Origin: Leishmania infantum JPCM5
Taxonomy: Eukaryota; Euglenozoa; Kinetoplastea; Trypanosomatida; Trypanosomatidae
Direction: 5' to 3'
Assembly (NCBI RefSeq): GCF_000002875.2
Contig: NC_009414.2
Location: 721,001-785,000 of the forward strand
Length of the DNA: 64,000 bases
Both the position numbers and the translations under genes were made by a program. The notes under the pieces are model-generated. The model worked only from the letters and a program-made list of their open reading frames with translations, was not told where the DNA came from and did not search any database. Every line of letters starts with the position of its first letter. Position 1 is the stretch's first letter. This document shows, one piece after another, positions 49,327 to 59,186 of this stretch.

Positions 49327-52059
49327 CTACGTGGCGTGTTGGAGAACGTGCACGTCTCCACTGGCCAGCCCTGCCACCAAGAATGGGCGGAGCGGGTGCC
49401 AGGCAAGAGAAGTGACGTACGAGTCGAACCCACGCAACACGTCGAGAGCGACGCCACCGCACCCGCCACGAAGGTCGTACATGTAAACCGCATTATCCTG
49501 GCTCCCTACTGCGACCACGCCGATTCCGGGAGCAACCTCCAGCGCCAGCGATGGAACGCCTGTGTTGGAGTGCTGCGTGAAGAGCTGCACCGGCTTCGCT
49601 ATGCGCACGTCCCAAAGCGCCGCAGTGCTGTCGAGCGACGCCGACATGAAGAGATGCGCGGCACCGCTGTCTACACCGGCTGCGGCGTAGCGACTCGTGC
49701 GGCCTGTGGCAACGCGGTAGATACCGCGCGTGTGCGTTGTCCCCTCGCGCCAGAGAACCGTGTTCGCCGCCACATCCAGCACCTGCACCTCCTTTTCCGA
49801 GGTGGCCAGGAAGATAAGGTTGCTGACGAAGTGGTTCACTGCTGTTGCTGAGGTTATGGTGTGGCCACTGCCGACCGAGAACCTGTACAGAGGGGCTTCT
49901 GAGAGAACTCTATCAGATTCGGAGGTGCTCGACGGCGCTGCTGTCGCCCGCGAAGAGCAGACGCCACCAGCATTACGGCGGAGCTCGAGTGCATCCGCCG
50001 CGCACGACAGTAACAGCTTGTCAAGGTAGAAGAACTGCGCTGACACGATAGTTTTCCCCGGCGCTGGACGCGCCACCTTGCCGCCACTGCAGCCCACGGT
50101 GCACTCCGCTATTGGTGTGTCCCGTGCTCCAGGTGACCAGAGCCGGAGGCAGCCTTCTGCACCGGCAGAGAGGATGAGAGGATGCTGGCGCGACAGGTTT
50201 GCATCGATTGCGGTGACAGCCGCGGCGTGACCAGCCAAGATGCGTCCAGCGACTCCGTCCGCCCCCTTTGCGCGCGCGATGGGGAAGTGCAGTTGCCTTA
50301 TTCGACCGTCAGCACCGGCGGTGATGAGGGCGTCGCCGGCGGTGGCAAACGCGGTCGCCACGACAGCACGCGTGTGAAGGCCACGCAAGGCGGAGCTGGA
50401 GGCCTCCATGCGTGTCAGTGTTGCACGTCCGACCCCGAAGATGGAGTCGAAGTCGTACTGGAAGCGAAGCTCGTTTGTAGACGCTGCTGCCGAGGCTGAA
50501 ACTGCCCCGAATGCCTGAGCCTTGCGGTCGCGGGCGGCGGCTGCCCGTGCCTTTCGCTTGCGCTCCTGCTGCACAGACCACGGGGCGTCAGTGTAACCGC
50601 TCCCTTTCGCAGGCTGCCGCCGCCGCGCATCCGACGACAGGAAGGGTCGCTGAGCAAGCCTTGCAGTGGCCACGTTGTCTAACCATGCGGCTGGCAGTGG
50701 GGCACGTGCGTGCACAATGTCGTTGCTGGCCGCATTCCGCTCCGCCGAGCGCGCCTCCAGTGTGTGATGCGTGTCGACGTCACGCCAAGAGAAGTAGAGG
50801 ACACCGTCAAACACGTTGGTGTACGCCCAACGGCCATTCGACCCACCCCGCATTGCGACGCCGCCGAGCACAGACGTCCCTGCGGCAGCAGCAGCAGCTC
50901 CTGCCTGCACAAGCGGCGTTGTCAAGAGCTGCGTGTAGGCGCTCTCCAGCTGAAACGTGAATCTGCTGTAATAGACGACGCCGTGCGATGTGCACACCGT
51001 GATAAGATGAGCTCCGACACAGACATCAAAGATGGTCACCTCCTGCGGCGCCGCAGTAGACGCCGCGGCATATGGAATTCCGCGGCGATCCCGCGTTGCA
51101 ACCTGTGATAGCCCACTGCGACGACGCGAGCTGGCGGCTGCCGCTTCGTCCGAGGAGTCAATGAAGGCGGCGGTTATGGCGTCCCGCACATTCCAGGTGC
51201 GCAGTGCTTGCAGTTGGCGTCCGTTCAGGAGTTGCACGGTGCCATTGGAGAACCCTAGCACCACTAAGCTTTCCCCGTAGACGCCGCTGTGGCTACAGGC
51301 GACGGAAGTGACACGAGCGGTGCGGCCGCATATGTGTCCGTCCACCATCAGCTGCAGGTTCACCGCCATCGGTGACGCATTTGGCTGGCACGCGACGGGC
51401 ATGTGGGCGTCCTCGCTTACATCGCTCAAATCTTCACTGACGCACTGAAGGAGTACGAGATGGTTGACATCGTCTACGACGAGCAGCTGTCTTGCTCCAG
51501 TGAAGCAGATGACGGAACACCCTTGCGTTGACGCGCCGAGATGGGTGCAGTCGAAGCTTGCCAGGTGTGATCCAGTGCCGTCCTCATCGTCATTTGAGGC
51601 GTCACCGAATACGTTACTCCACAGCAGAAGAGCCGAATCCGTGCACACCGCCGCTAGAGACGCGTCACTGTTGAACAACACGCCACGCACATCGCCAATC
51701 GTGCAAGCGACGCGCCTCCTCTCCTCCGCCGTGATGACGACCTCATCACCACTCGCCTCGCCAAATGCATCGGCGTCGCCCATCCGCAAAAATGTCGGGC
51801 TCGATGTGTGCTCGATCTCAAGGAGCGCCATGAAGGTCGACGACACCACTGCAATCAGCGACGCATCCGAAGAAACGACCATGCACTCCACGCGGCGGTC
51901 CAACTGCGCCACGGCAACCGGGTGTGTTGGCTCACCATCGCCTTGACTTGTCCGCCAAGTGTACAGAACGCCACTCGCAGACAACCACCACAAAGCGTCG
52001 TGCGTGATGCAGAGGCTGCTCGGTAGCACCCCATCTAGATTCACGTTCGCGGACCACAT
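49327..52059 (-). CDS. WD40-repeat protein, two predicted propellers
   Basis: The 910-residue protein contains many WD40-type units. In the N-terminal half: CITHDALWWLSASGVLYTW and VTSVACSHSGVYGESLVVLGFSNGTVQLL. In the C-terminal half: HTRAVVATAF with ITAGADGRIRQL; GHAAAVTAIDANLS with SAGAEGCLRLW; FMSASLDSTAALWDVR; VGSQDNAVYMYDLR; and YVTSLAWHPLRPFLVAGLASGDV. A basic linker (QQERKRKARAAAARDRKAQ) separates two propeller-sized regions. The layout recalls WDR27-like proteins, but that is a weak guess. No enzymatic domain is present, so it is probably a scaffold. The ATG at 52059 opens the frame. Confidence 0.8.
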   Translation of the reverse strand: MWSANVNLDGVLPSSLCITHDALWWLSASGVLYTWRTSQGDGEPTHPVAVAQLDRRVECMVVSSDASLIAVVSSTFMALLEIEHTSSPTFLRMGDADAFGEASGDEVVITAEERRRVACTIGDVRGVLFNSDASLAAVCTDSALLLWSNVFGDASNDDEDGTGSHLASFDCTHLGASTQGCSVICFTGARQLLVVDDVNHLVLLQCVSEDLSDVSEDAHMPVACQPNASPMAVNLQLMVDGHICGRTARVTSVACSHSGVYGESLVVLGFSNGTVQLLNGRQLQALRTWNVRDAITAAFIDSSDEAAAASSRRRSGLSQVATRDRRGIPYAAASTAAPQEVTIFDVCVGAHLITVCTSHGVVYYSRFTFQLESAYTQLLTTPLVQAGAAAAAAGTSVLGGVAMRGGSNGRWAYTNVFDGVLYFSWRDVDTHHTLEARSAERNAASNDIVHARAPLPAAWLDNVATARLAQRPFLSSDARRRQPAKGSGYTDAPWSVQQERKRKARAAAARDRKAQAFGAVSASAAASTNELRFQYDFDSIFGVGRATLTRMEASSSALRGLHTRAVVATAFATAGDALITAGADGRIRQLHFPIARAKGADGVAGRILAGHAAAVTAIDANLSRQHPLILSAGAEGCLRLWSPGARDTPIAECTVGCSGGKVARPAPGKTIVSAQFFYLDKLLLSCAADALELRRNAGGVCSSRATAAPSSTSESDRVLSEAPLYRFSVGSGHTITSATAVNHFVSNLIFLATSEKEVQVLDVAANTVLWREGTTHTRGIYRVATGRTSRYAAAGVDSGAAHLFMSASLDSTAALWDVRIAKPVQLFTQHSNTGVPSLALEVAPGIGVVAVGSQDNAVYMYDLRGGCGGVALDVLRGFDSYVTSLAWHPLRPFLVAGLASGDVHVLQHAT

Positions 52060-52816
52060 CGCGTTCCACGCTGCCGTTCAGACTTCGCAGAAGGGCAAAC
52101 AGACAACCAACAAGTGCGAGTGTGTGTGTGTGTGTCATCTCGAAATCACGGAAAGAATCGTTCCAACAAAGGAAACCGCCAAGACGCGGCTCGCGCCGGT
52201 GCGCCGCGCAACTTCGACAGAAGACCTCCTTCGAAAAAATAAAAGACCGAATAACAAAAGGCTTGTGTGCACATGGAGCTGACACTCGGCCGCCGCTGAT
52301 TATATCACGACAAGCGTGTTGGCCTTTGCATGTGAACACGCGTCTGGTTCTCTGCAGTCGCGAGGCACGTGCGCTGGTGAATGAAGATGCGACTGGCAAT
52401 AAGTAGTGCTTCGACCCGTCCCTTAAGAGCCAGGGAGAGAACAGTGAACGAGAAAGCAACCACCGCGAGCAATAGGCCGAGTTGTAGGAGGGGAGAGGGG
52501 GCCCCACGTCCACCGGTATCATGGGGTGTGCACCGTTGAAGAGAACCAAGGCAGAGCCAACGCTGCTTGCGACATGCGCTGCACGTGCCAAAGGCGCCGC
52601 TCAGGAAGAGAGCATTGCCCGGCGCCAGCACTTGCCGCGCTGCTCCTTTGCCCGGCCATTGTGTAGGGTTGTGCGTGCTCAGCTTAGCAGACCGAGAACA
52701 AAAAACAAAAGGAAAGGCACATTCAACTGCATCAACGAGTGCAAAGGGGGGGGGGGCGGCGACACCACACGCCGTGTGCAGTCGGCCTTTCACGGTAAGG
52801 CGGACGGTCAACTCCT
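52060..52816. other. spacer, no gene seen
   Basis: It is a mixed purine-rich sequence on +, with a short GT tract at about 52120-52136 and a G-run at 52746-52756. No gene of natural composition is open. Confidence 0.7.
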
Positions 52817-55147
52817 CTACTGGTCCTGCTCCATCTCAGATTCGAGGAGCTGCACGTGATGCAGGAAAAGCTCGTTCCGGGTTATCTGCTGCATGTCTGC
52901 GGCAGTAAGCCATGACGTCACATCCATCTCTTGGTCCTCGGTGACAGCATCACCGACGCCGCCGCGCAAGTCAGTTGTCCGACTGTCGCCTCCGCTTGCG
53001 AGAGGGACCGTTGCCCGGCTTGCCAGTTCGTTTTGAAGCACCACCTCCAACTCTGTTAGCTGTGCAAGTAGGCTCTCCGTCTCCTGCGGTGTGGGGATGC
53101 CAACGCCTCCTGCGCCATCTGAGCCGTCCTCCGACGTCGCGTCTGAGTGGCTTGAACTAGACGAGTTGTCGAGCGCGTTGGTTGAAGCAGCTCTGGGTGC
53201 CGCTGGGGCGGGCCCCGCAAAGGATGAGCACACATCGTCGCGCTGTGCCATGCTCGATGCTGCGTGCGTTTGCTCTCTCGCGACATCACGGAGAGCTTGC
53301 CCAAGCCACTCGGTCGACGAGCCACGGTAGGAGGATGGAAACGGCGCGAACAGTCTCCGCTCTAGCTGCTTCAATGCGGCACCTCGGCAGCGCCGCAGCG
53401 GGTCGGCCGTGTCACCGCTCGCGACCGGGAGCGCAGACACCTTCGAAGCGACGCCATCCTCTTCTCTATCTGTGGCATGTGTATCGGCAGCGTCTTCAAG
53501 AGAGTACAACTCGGCGGCCTCGCGCTTGGCTTTTCGCATGCGCTCGTGAATCCATCGGCACAGTTTATCTTTGCGCAGACTTCGCTCTTCATTCCACATA
53601 TGTAGGCCTACAGGGGGCGCCGCCGCAGAGCCTCTTCGCAGCGCGGCCGTCCAGCGCTCCACTGCCCAGGTCACCTTTATCCCCAGCATCACCTCCTCCT
53701 CGGTGGGTAAGGGAGGTCTGCTCGACACAGCGGCTAGGTCGATGCGATGGCCCACGTCACATGCACGGTGTGTGACGTCCGAATGCCGCCGCATAAGCGC
53801 GAGGATCAGCGCGGACGGAAGCTCCGACTGACACAGCAACTGCGTAAAAACGTAGCGGGAAACGGGCGCAAGCGGGACTCGCACATACCCGTCTCCGGAA
53901 AGCAGCAGGTCGTACTCGCGGAACAGCTCCATCAGACGCGACGTCTCGTCATGAGCGACACGACACTGCCGCTCTAGCAGGTCTGCCGACGATAGACCTG
54001 ACTTCACTGGCCGCAGGAACGCGGTGGGACTAGTCGCTGGGGCCACGAGACCGGTGGCGCGATCTGTGGAGCTCTGCGCCGCGTCGCAGCTGCCGCCCTC
54101 CACCGCGAAGAGTGGACAGTCGACGGTGTGGTAGAGAAAACAATCGTGCAACATAGAGGACGGCGCACCCCTGAGAAACAGCGCCATCGCTGGTGGCACC
54201 ACCACAATCATCCGATGCAATGGGCGGGACTCTATTCGCCCTTCAACCTCCTTGCGGAGGTACGCCCTCACGCTATGTGAGAGTTCCCTTTCCAAGATAG
54301 CGTGCGTCAACGCCTCTTCAAGTGTTTGGCTCGAGTCACGGCAACTCTCGGGATGGCGGGGCAGCTGGGGGCACCCATTCTCCATCCGCGACAGCTCCAG
54401 CATCAGAAAGGGTTCCACAAGCCTGGTGGCAGCCTCGGAAGGGAGCACGGTCACAATACCCCCGCTCACCCACCAGCTGCGGCCCTGCAGCGCTCTGTCG
54501 TGGTCCCACGCATTGCGGACGCCCCACCGCGTGAGAAAGCCGTCTTGTGTCGCGGCTGTCGCCTCGATCTCGTCCGCTAGTAGCACCAACAGTGTCTCCT
54601 CTCGCGTGAAGTGTTTGAGTTGCCACGATGGCTCGTCAGTTTCACCTTCGCCTGGGGTCGCCGCAAGCGGTGACGACGCGCGCACAGGAGACAGCTCCCC
54701 ACGGCAAACACGGCACACCTCCATGTGAGCCGCGATGGCATTTGGCCACGCAATGCACAGTTCCATGAGCAGCATCGCCACGAGGTCGACGTCCTCCTCG
54801 TTGTTTCCCACGTCAAGGAGCGCCGAGAAGAAGTAGAAGCGCGGCGGCGCGGCGGCTGTCGCTCCTTGTGATGCACCTGCATTCTCCAGGACGTTTGCGG
54901 GGGCTATGTCTACATCTGTTCGACGAAGCGCACAAAACAGCGCGTCTCGTGTCCACAGATATCCGCCAGAGGTGGCGTGATAACAAGAAGAACTACGCGC
55001 GCGAACGCACTGCTGAAGGTGCCACACAGAGGGTGGGTACGTGGCTACGCTGCCGTCACCGCTGCGAACCGCCACAAGGACAAAGACCCGCATTAGCGCG
55101 TCGAATACGCGCCTTTCAGCCAGCATACAGCAACCGTTTGAGGGCAT
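52817..55147 (-). CDS. hypothetical protein
   Basis: The 776-residue protein has no recognised domain. It is Leu/Ala-rich with likely helical segments (for example AERRVFDALMRVFVLVAV near the N-terminus and MLLMELCIAWPNAIAAHM). There is a CxxC pair (CRVCRGE at about 140) that might bind metal but lacks partners nearby. The middle has helix-rich blocks (EEALTHAILERELSHSVRAYL, LLERQCRVAHDETSRLMELF). The C-terminal 150 residues are Ser/Asp-rich and end in helices (LLAQLTELEVVLQNEL and ELFLHHVQLLESEM). The ATG at 55147 (MPSNGCC) is used; the frame extends to 55234 without an ATG. Strand and composition match the block, so it is a real gene of unknown role. Confidence 0.7.
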   Translation of the reverse strand: MPSNGCCMLAERRVFDALMRVFVLVAVRSGDGSVATYPPSVWHLQQCVRARSSSCYHATSGGYLWTRDALFCALRRTDVDIAPANVLENAGASQGATAAAPPRFYFFSALLDVGNNEEDVDLVAMLLMELCIAWPNAIAAHMEVCRVCRGELSPVRASSPLAATPGEGETDEPSWQLKHFTREETLLVLLADEIEATAATQDGFLTRWGVRNAWDHDRALQGRSWWVSGGIVTVLPSEAATRLVEPFLMLELSRMENGCPQLPRHPESCRDSSQTLEEALTHAILERELSHSVRAYLRKEVEGRIESRPLHRMIVVVPPAMALFLRGAPSSMLHDCFLYHTVDCPLFAVEGGSCDAAQSSTDRATGLVAPATSPTAFLRPVKSGLSSADLLERQCRVAHDETSRLMELFREYDLLLSGDGYVRVPLAPVSRYVFTQLLCQSELPSALILALMRRHSDVTHRACDVGHRIDLAAVSSRPPLPTEEEVMLGIKVTWAVERWTAALRRGSAAAPPVGLHMWNEERSLRKDKLCRWIHERMRKAKREAAELYSLEDAADTHATDREEDGVASKVSALPVASGDTADPLRRCRGAALKQLERRLFAPFPSSYRGSSTEWLGQALRDVAREQTHAASSMAQRDDVCSSFAGPAPAAPRAASTNALDNSSSSSHSDATSEDGSDGAGGVGIPTPQETESLLAQLTELEVVLQNELASRATVPLASGGDSRTTDLRGGVGDAVTEDQEMDVTSWLTAADMQQITRNELFLHHVQLLESEMEQDQ

Positions 55148-55953
55148 CGCCACCAAGCGCAGGCGCGGGTGAAGGAAAACAAAAACAAAACGCGCGCAGG
55201 AATACAATCGCAAACACAGAGGGGGCCATAGCAAGAGAAAGCGAAGCGCAGTGGAAGCGAGAGCGGACGTGCAGTGAGCAGCCTCACCAGCTTACTTGGG
55301 CCAACAGGGTCCTTCTCTCTCCATTGAGAGGCTCACTCATCATGTCGCATATCGCGGATGCATATTTTGTTGCACGCATATGCGCGTGTGGGCGCGCACA
55401 CGTATCATGACCGCTGCCGGCGTTCGATGTTTTCGTTTTTTTTTTCCGTTTCCTCTCTCTCGTGCTCTCGTGAGAGGACTCGTGTCAAACGACGTCCCCG
55501 CCGCCTTTTTCGTTTTTTTTTTCACTTCCCATTTCTGTGTTTCCTCTGAACAACAACACGAGGACTTCGAAACGTGTCCTAAAGCGGGGCCCGGTCACTC
55601 TTTCTCTCGCTCCCTCCTCGCAAATACCGCACATTGCACGCTCACATCTCTTTCTCTCTCTCGCCAAACGTCGATCCGCACGCTCGGGAAGTTAGTGTAC
55701 GCAATCAAAATGGCATCTGCAAGCCCATGTCTACGCTACTGAGTACGTGCGTGAGGAAAAAAGTAGGAAAAAGAGTACGTCTTATAGGATAAGAAAAGAT
55801 CATGCAGCAGAAAAATTCAAAACGCTGGGCCGAACACAGACGAGCAGCGTATGAATCTCACGGCGGTACACAGACACAGCTCACCGGTCTGTGAAGCTGC
55901 ACGCAAGAAATAAGTTTTCTTTCTGTCTCTCACTGTGTCTATTTTCTGTAATA
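55148..55953. other. spacer, no gene seen
   Basis: T-rich runs occur on + at 55434-55450 and 55508-55522. On the sense (-) strand, TGTTTTTGTTTTCCTTCACCC just before the ATG at 55147 can serve as the splice tract. No gene is seen. Confidence 0.65.
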
Positions 55954-56482
55954 GGGCATGAGGCTCAACGCCATTCTGCCCCACGACCCGGTCACGGGCC
56001 CCATGCGCCTGGTCCAAAGCAGCGCTAGACACGCGCAACGTACAGCAATGCGGCGACGCAGTCATCTGCGAGCACGGCCCCGGCATTAAACTCCACCCAC
56101 CCCACGCGCCTCAGGCCTCCCGCCCTCCCACACACACACACACACACATCAGTAGGCCAGTGCGAGGGGATCTGGGTGATAGGTTGCGCTCGAGCCAGGC
56201 TGACACTCTGCCCATCATGTGGATGGCACAAGCGTGTGCACGGTCGCCGCTCGCTCCAGCAGAACACTGTCCATCACCTGGCCGCCGACATCAGCAGCAA
56301 TACATCGCTCCGGCCTCCCTACGCCGCCGGCACTTGGACCCTGTCAACACCAGACGTGGCTTGGGATCGGCAGGGGATACATAGGGGCGGGGGAGGCTGC
56401 CTGAGTTCTCTTCCCCCGCAGAGTCCGTGCACCACTGGGGACCCTGAGGATACGACGCACGGAGATGTCCCTCCTCATCAGG
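55954..56482 (-). mobile_element. SIDER2-type retroposon, copy 4 (long form, near complete)
   Basis: At about 530 bp it has the size usual for SIDER2. Read on the - strand it runs from CCTGATGAGGAGGGACA at 56482 to CAGAATGGCGTTGAGCCTC near 55960. It holds both signature-like segments, the long centre and the (TG)n tract (56130-56147). It is almost identical to copy 5. Its orientation agrees with the - strand transcription block. Confidence 0.8.
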
Positions 56483-57605
56483 GGGGGGGCGATCCGGAAG
56501 CATGAAGTAGAAAAAAAAACACAGGAAAAAACCAGACAAGTGCACAGCGGGCGAGATCAGCAGAGGCGCACGCTGAAGAACCGCCTCACCTCCACTCTCT
56601 CCCCCTTCCGGGGCACTTTGCATGCTTCAGACACGTTTTCCAAAATGAGATGGGCTGTAAACGGAAAACAACACGAGACGTGATCGCGAAAAGGGGGAAA
56701 AATACGCCCTCGCAAAACAACCATGATCTTCCGCGGCAGAAGCGCGCAAGTACTCTGTTGAATTTCCATGAGAAGGAAAGACATTGAAGCTCTCTGCTGT
56801 CCGCCGCTCCACGCTCTCCACCCTTCTCTACTCATGATCCATTTCTTCTGTTTCAGCTTACTTCTGCGCCTTCCCATCCACTGCCGTGGGCTGCACCCTC
56901 CATCTCCATGTGGCGCCACAGCAGGGGCACGTGGTTCACGATTACCGTCTGTCAGGGCAGACTTTCACGACTAGAGCGAGCGTGGACCATGTACTCGCGC
57001 GTTCCGCGCCATTACCGCGCGCACGGTGAGGTGCTTTGTGCGCGTGTGCGTGGTGACACACAACCACGAGGGTGGCTTGATGAGGTTAGCCCGGAGAGGG
57101 AGAAAGAGGGCCGGCTGCTTGAGCAGGCGTGATGAAATAAAAATGCGCACCAAGGCAGCAACGCCCAGCGAGGGAGGAGAGAACAAGCAACAACAACGCC
57201 GAAGAGGGCATCACAAACAATGCGGGGAGAGAGAGAGAACGGGCTGTACATGGGAGTGAAGCGTGCAACGCAGCGCATACCAGAGTCCTCACGAAGACCA
57301 CTCCAGTGACGGCAAGTGAGGGAGAGAGAGTGGTGTGTGCGCATGCATGGAGGGGTGGGGCTATGCCGACATCATCAACTCGGTGCAAAATGACCGCTCA
57401 CCGCAAGGGGTGCAGAGCCTTAAGTGAACGAGCTCAGGCAGCAGAGACGGCTCCCTCAGCACTCGTATCACAAGGTCCGGCAAAACAAGATGAGAACCAA
57501 GGGTGGCACGAAAAAAAAAAAACGCTCTGCTTGCCCGTCCCCCTCCACAGCTCCCTGTCCTTTTCCTGCACTGCTGCCAACAGCACCGGCTGGTAGGGAA
57601 ACATG
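56483..57605. other. 3' UTR of the RBR ligase gene/spacer, no gene seen
   Basis: It lies between the RBR gene and SIDER2 copy 4 and has no coding character. With its position downstream of the stop codon, it may place copy 4 in that gene's 3' UTR. Confidence 0.65.
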
Positions 57606-59186
57606 CTAGACATCGCACAGCGCCTTCATCCATGCTACCAACACATCAGCTGCGTCGAAAAAGGTGCCCAACTGTGATCCCGTAGCGGTGAACAATTTTA
57701 TGAGGGAACCGGACATGGCCTCCGTAGCTTCCTCCAGCTTCCCCACTCGATGCGCCATCAGCTGCCCTTCGCTGTCGTTCTCGCAAAGATAGAACATCGC
57801 CACGTACGAATGGGCGAGAATATCACGCGCCGTGAACAGTGTGTCGGTGACGCGCGAAACCACCTCCGATGTGGCGCATGTGAGGCCCACCAAGGGCACG
57901 CCCTCCTGCTTCAAGGCTCCGCTTACCACTCCCGGAGCCCGATTCTCATCCATCCGCCTCTGAGCCTTGATCAGTCGCTCTCGCATCGTTGGGTTGTGCG
58001 CCATCGTTCGGAGCAGTTTCTCATCGCGCTCGGCGCTGTCGAGGTGAAGTGTGTACCGTTCGTAGTGGTACGTGAACCTCCTGGAAGCGTCCACGGCCTC
58101 TTCGGAGGCCGCAGACCCATGGTGCTCCACATTGCGGCACGAGTAGTAGTCTCCGCTATGCTGCTTCCAGGGGCCTAGGCACACCCAGCAGAACTCATGC
58201 CCGCACTTGCATGTCATATGGTTGCAGCCACCGCTCTTTTCAATCGTCTTCTTGCACTCCGGGCACTGCTTTGTGCGACTGAGAATGTAGGCGAGGTTTG
58301 CCCCTTCTTTGGAGCAGTAGCTCTTCCACTGCCGTATGTTCTCGCACGTGGCTGGTCGATGCGGCTCATAGCTGCACCGCAAGCAGTACGACCTGTTGCA
58401 CAGGAGACACCGCACCCCCTGTCCCTGCAGGGGCGGAACAGGGGCGTAGATAACAGCGGCACAGCCTTGCCGGTTCGGGCACCAATGCAGCGTGGGGCAC
58501 GTTTCTACAAAACTCGTTAGGTATTTGCGGTGTATCTGCTTCAGAATGCTTTTGCTCTTCTCATTTTTTGCTTCATCGTCGCACTCGGAGAAGAGCTCGC
58601 ACATGACGGATAACCCAACGAGTTGGCAGCAGCCTTGCTCCGGGCAGTGGGTGCCGATGAGGTTCTCGAGTATGCGGGACTTGATGTGGTCCCGCCAGCA
58701 CTCGAGGCAGAAATAATGCTGGCACGTCGATAGACACGCCACCTTCTGCGGATTATATTCCATGGCGCAGATCCCACACACGATGGGACCGCCAGCTTCA
58801 CCGTGGAGGAGCTTCGCCTCATGCAAGGACGCCTCCTCCGTGATTCCGAGGTCGCTTAGCACAGCAGTAGAATTCTCAAAGTAGCGTTCGACTGCGACGT
58901 CTCGCGACCAGCGATAACGGCGCAGTAGTAGCGTGGCCGCACTCGTCGACAGACAGGTCAGATTGACTACCTCTCGTACCACGGCGCTTTGCATCGCCAG
59001 TACCTCCGACACGTCCATTGTGCGCTCTTCGCACTGCGCATATTTCTGCTCGGCCGCTACGCTGGCAGACGGCACCACCGTCGCTGCTGCCTCCTGGTCC
59101 TCATAGGCATATTCATCTTCGTCCTCGCCGTAGTACTCCTTGTCGTACCCCGGATCATACATGACTTCTTTATCCTTTTTGCCCAT
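57606..59186 (-). CDS. RBR-type E3 ubiquitin ligase, ariadne family
   Basis: The 526-residue protein follows the ariadne plan. It has an acidic N-terminus (YYGEDEDEYAYED) and a UBA-like helical region at about 60-115. RING1 is at 137-186 (CGIC, CQHYFCLEC, CPEQGC). The IBR is at about 230-281 (CPNRQGC, CLLCNRSYCLRC). RING2 starts at 308 with CPECKKTIEKSGGCNHM, in which Cys321 is the active-site cysteine that takes ubiquitin by thioester, then CKCGHEFCWVCLGPW. A helical ariadne domain follows (about 360-520). All catalytic and zinc-binding residues needed are visible, so it should be an active RING-HECT hybrid ligase. Length matches animal ARIH1. It is the first - strand gene seen after the 4.8-kb spacer. 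The ATG at 59186 is clear. Confidence 0.92.
   Translation of the reverse strand: MGKKDKEVMYDPGYDKEYYGEDEDEYAYEDQEAAATVVPSASVAAEQKYAQCEERTMDVSEVLAMQSAVVREVVNLTCLSTSAATLLLRRYRWSRDVAVERYFENSTAVLSDLGITEEASLHEAKLLHGEAGGPIVCGICAMEYNPQKVACLSTCQHYFCLECWRDHIKSRILENLIGTHCPEQGCCQLVGLSVMCELFSECDDEAKNEKSKSILKQIHRKYLTSFVETCPTLHWCPNRQGCAAVIYAPVPPLQGQGVRCLLCNRSYCLRCSYEPHRPATCENIRQWKSYCSKEGANLAYILSRTKQCPECKKTIEKSGGCNHMTCKCGHEFCWVCLGPWKQHSGDYYSCRNVEHHGSAASEEAVDASRRFTYHYERYTLHLDSAERDEKLLRTMAHNPTMRERLIKAQRRMDENRAPGVVSGALKQEGVPLVGLTCATSEVVSRVTDTLFTARDILAHSYVAMFYLCENDSEGQLMAHRVGKLEEATEAMSGSLIKLFTATGSQLGTFFDAADVLVAWMKALCDV

Noticed and set aside
56160..56505. Short frames repeated at about 26.7, 56.2 and 61.9 kb with identical peptides
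   Set aside because: They lie in SIDER2 copies; identity comes from the repeated DNA, and peptide composition is not natural.
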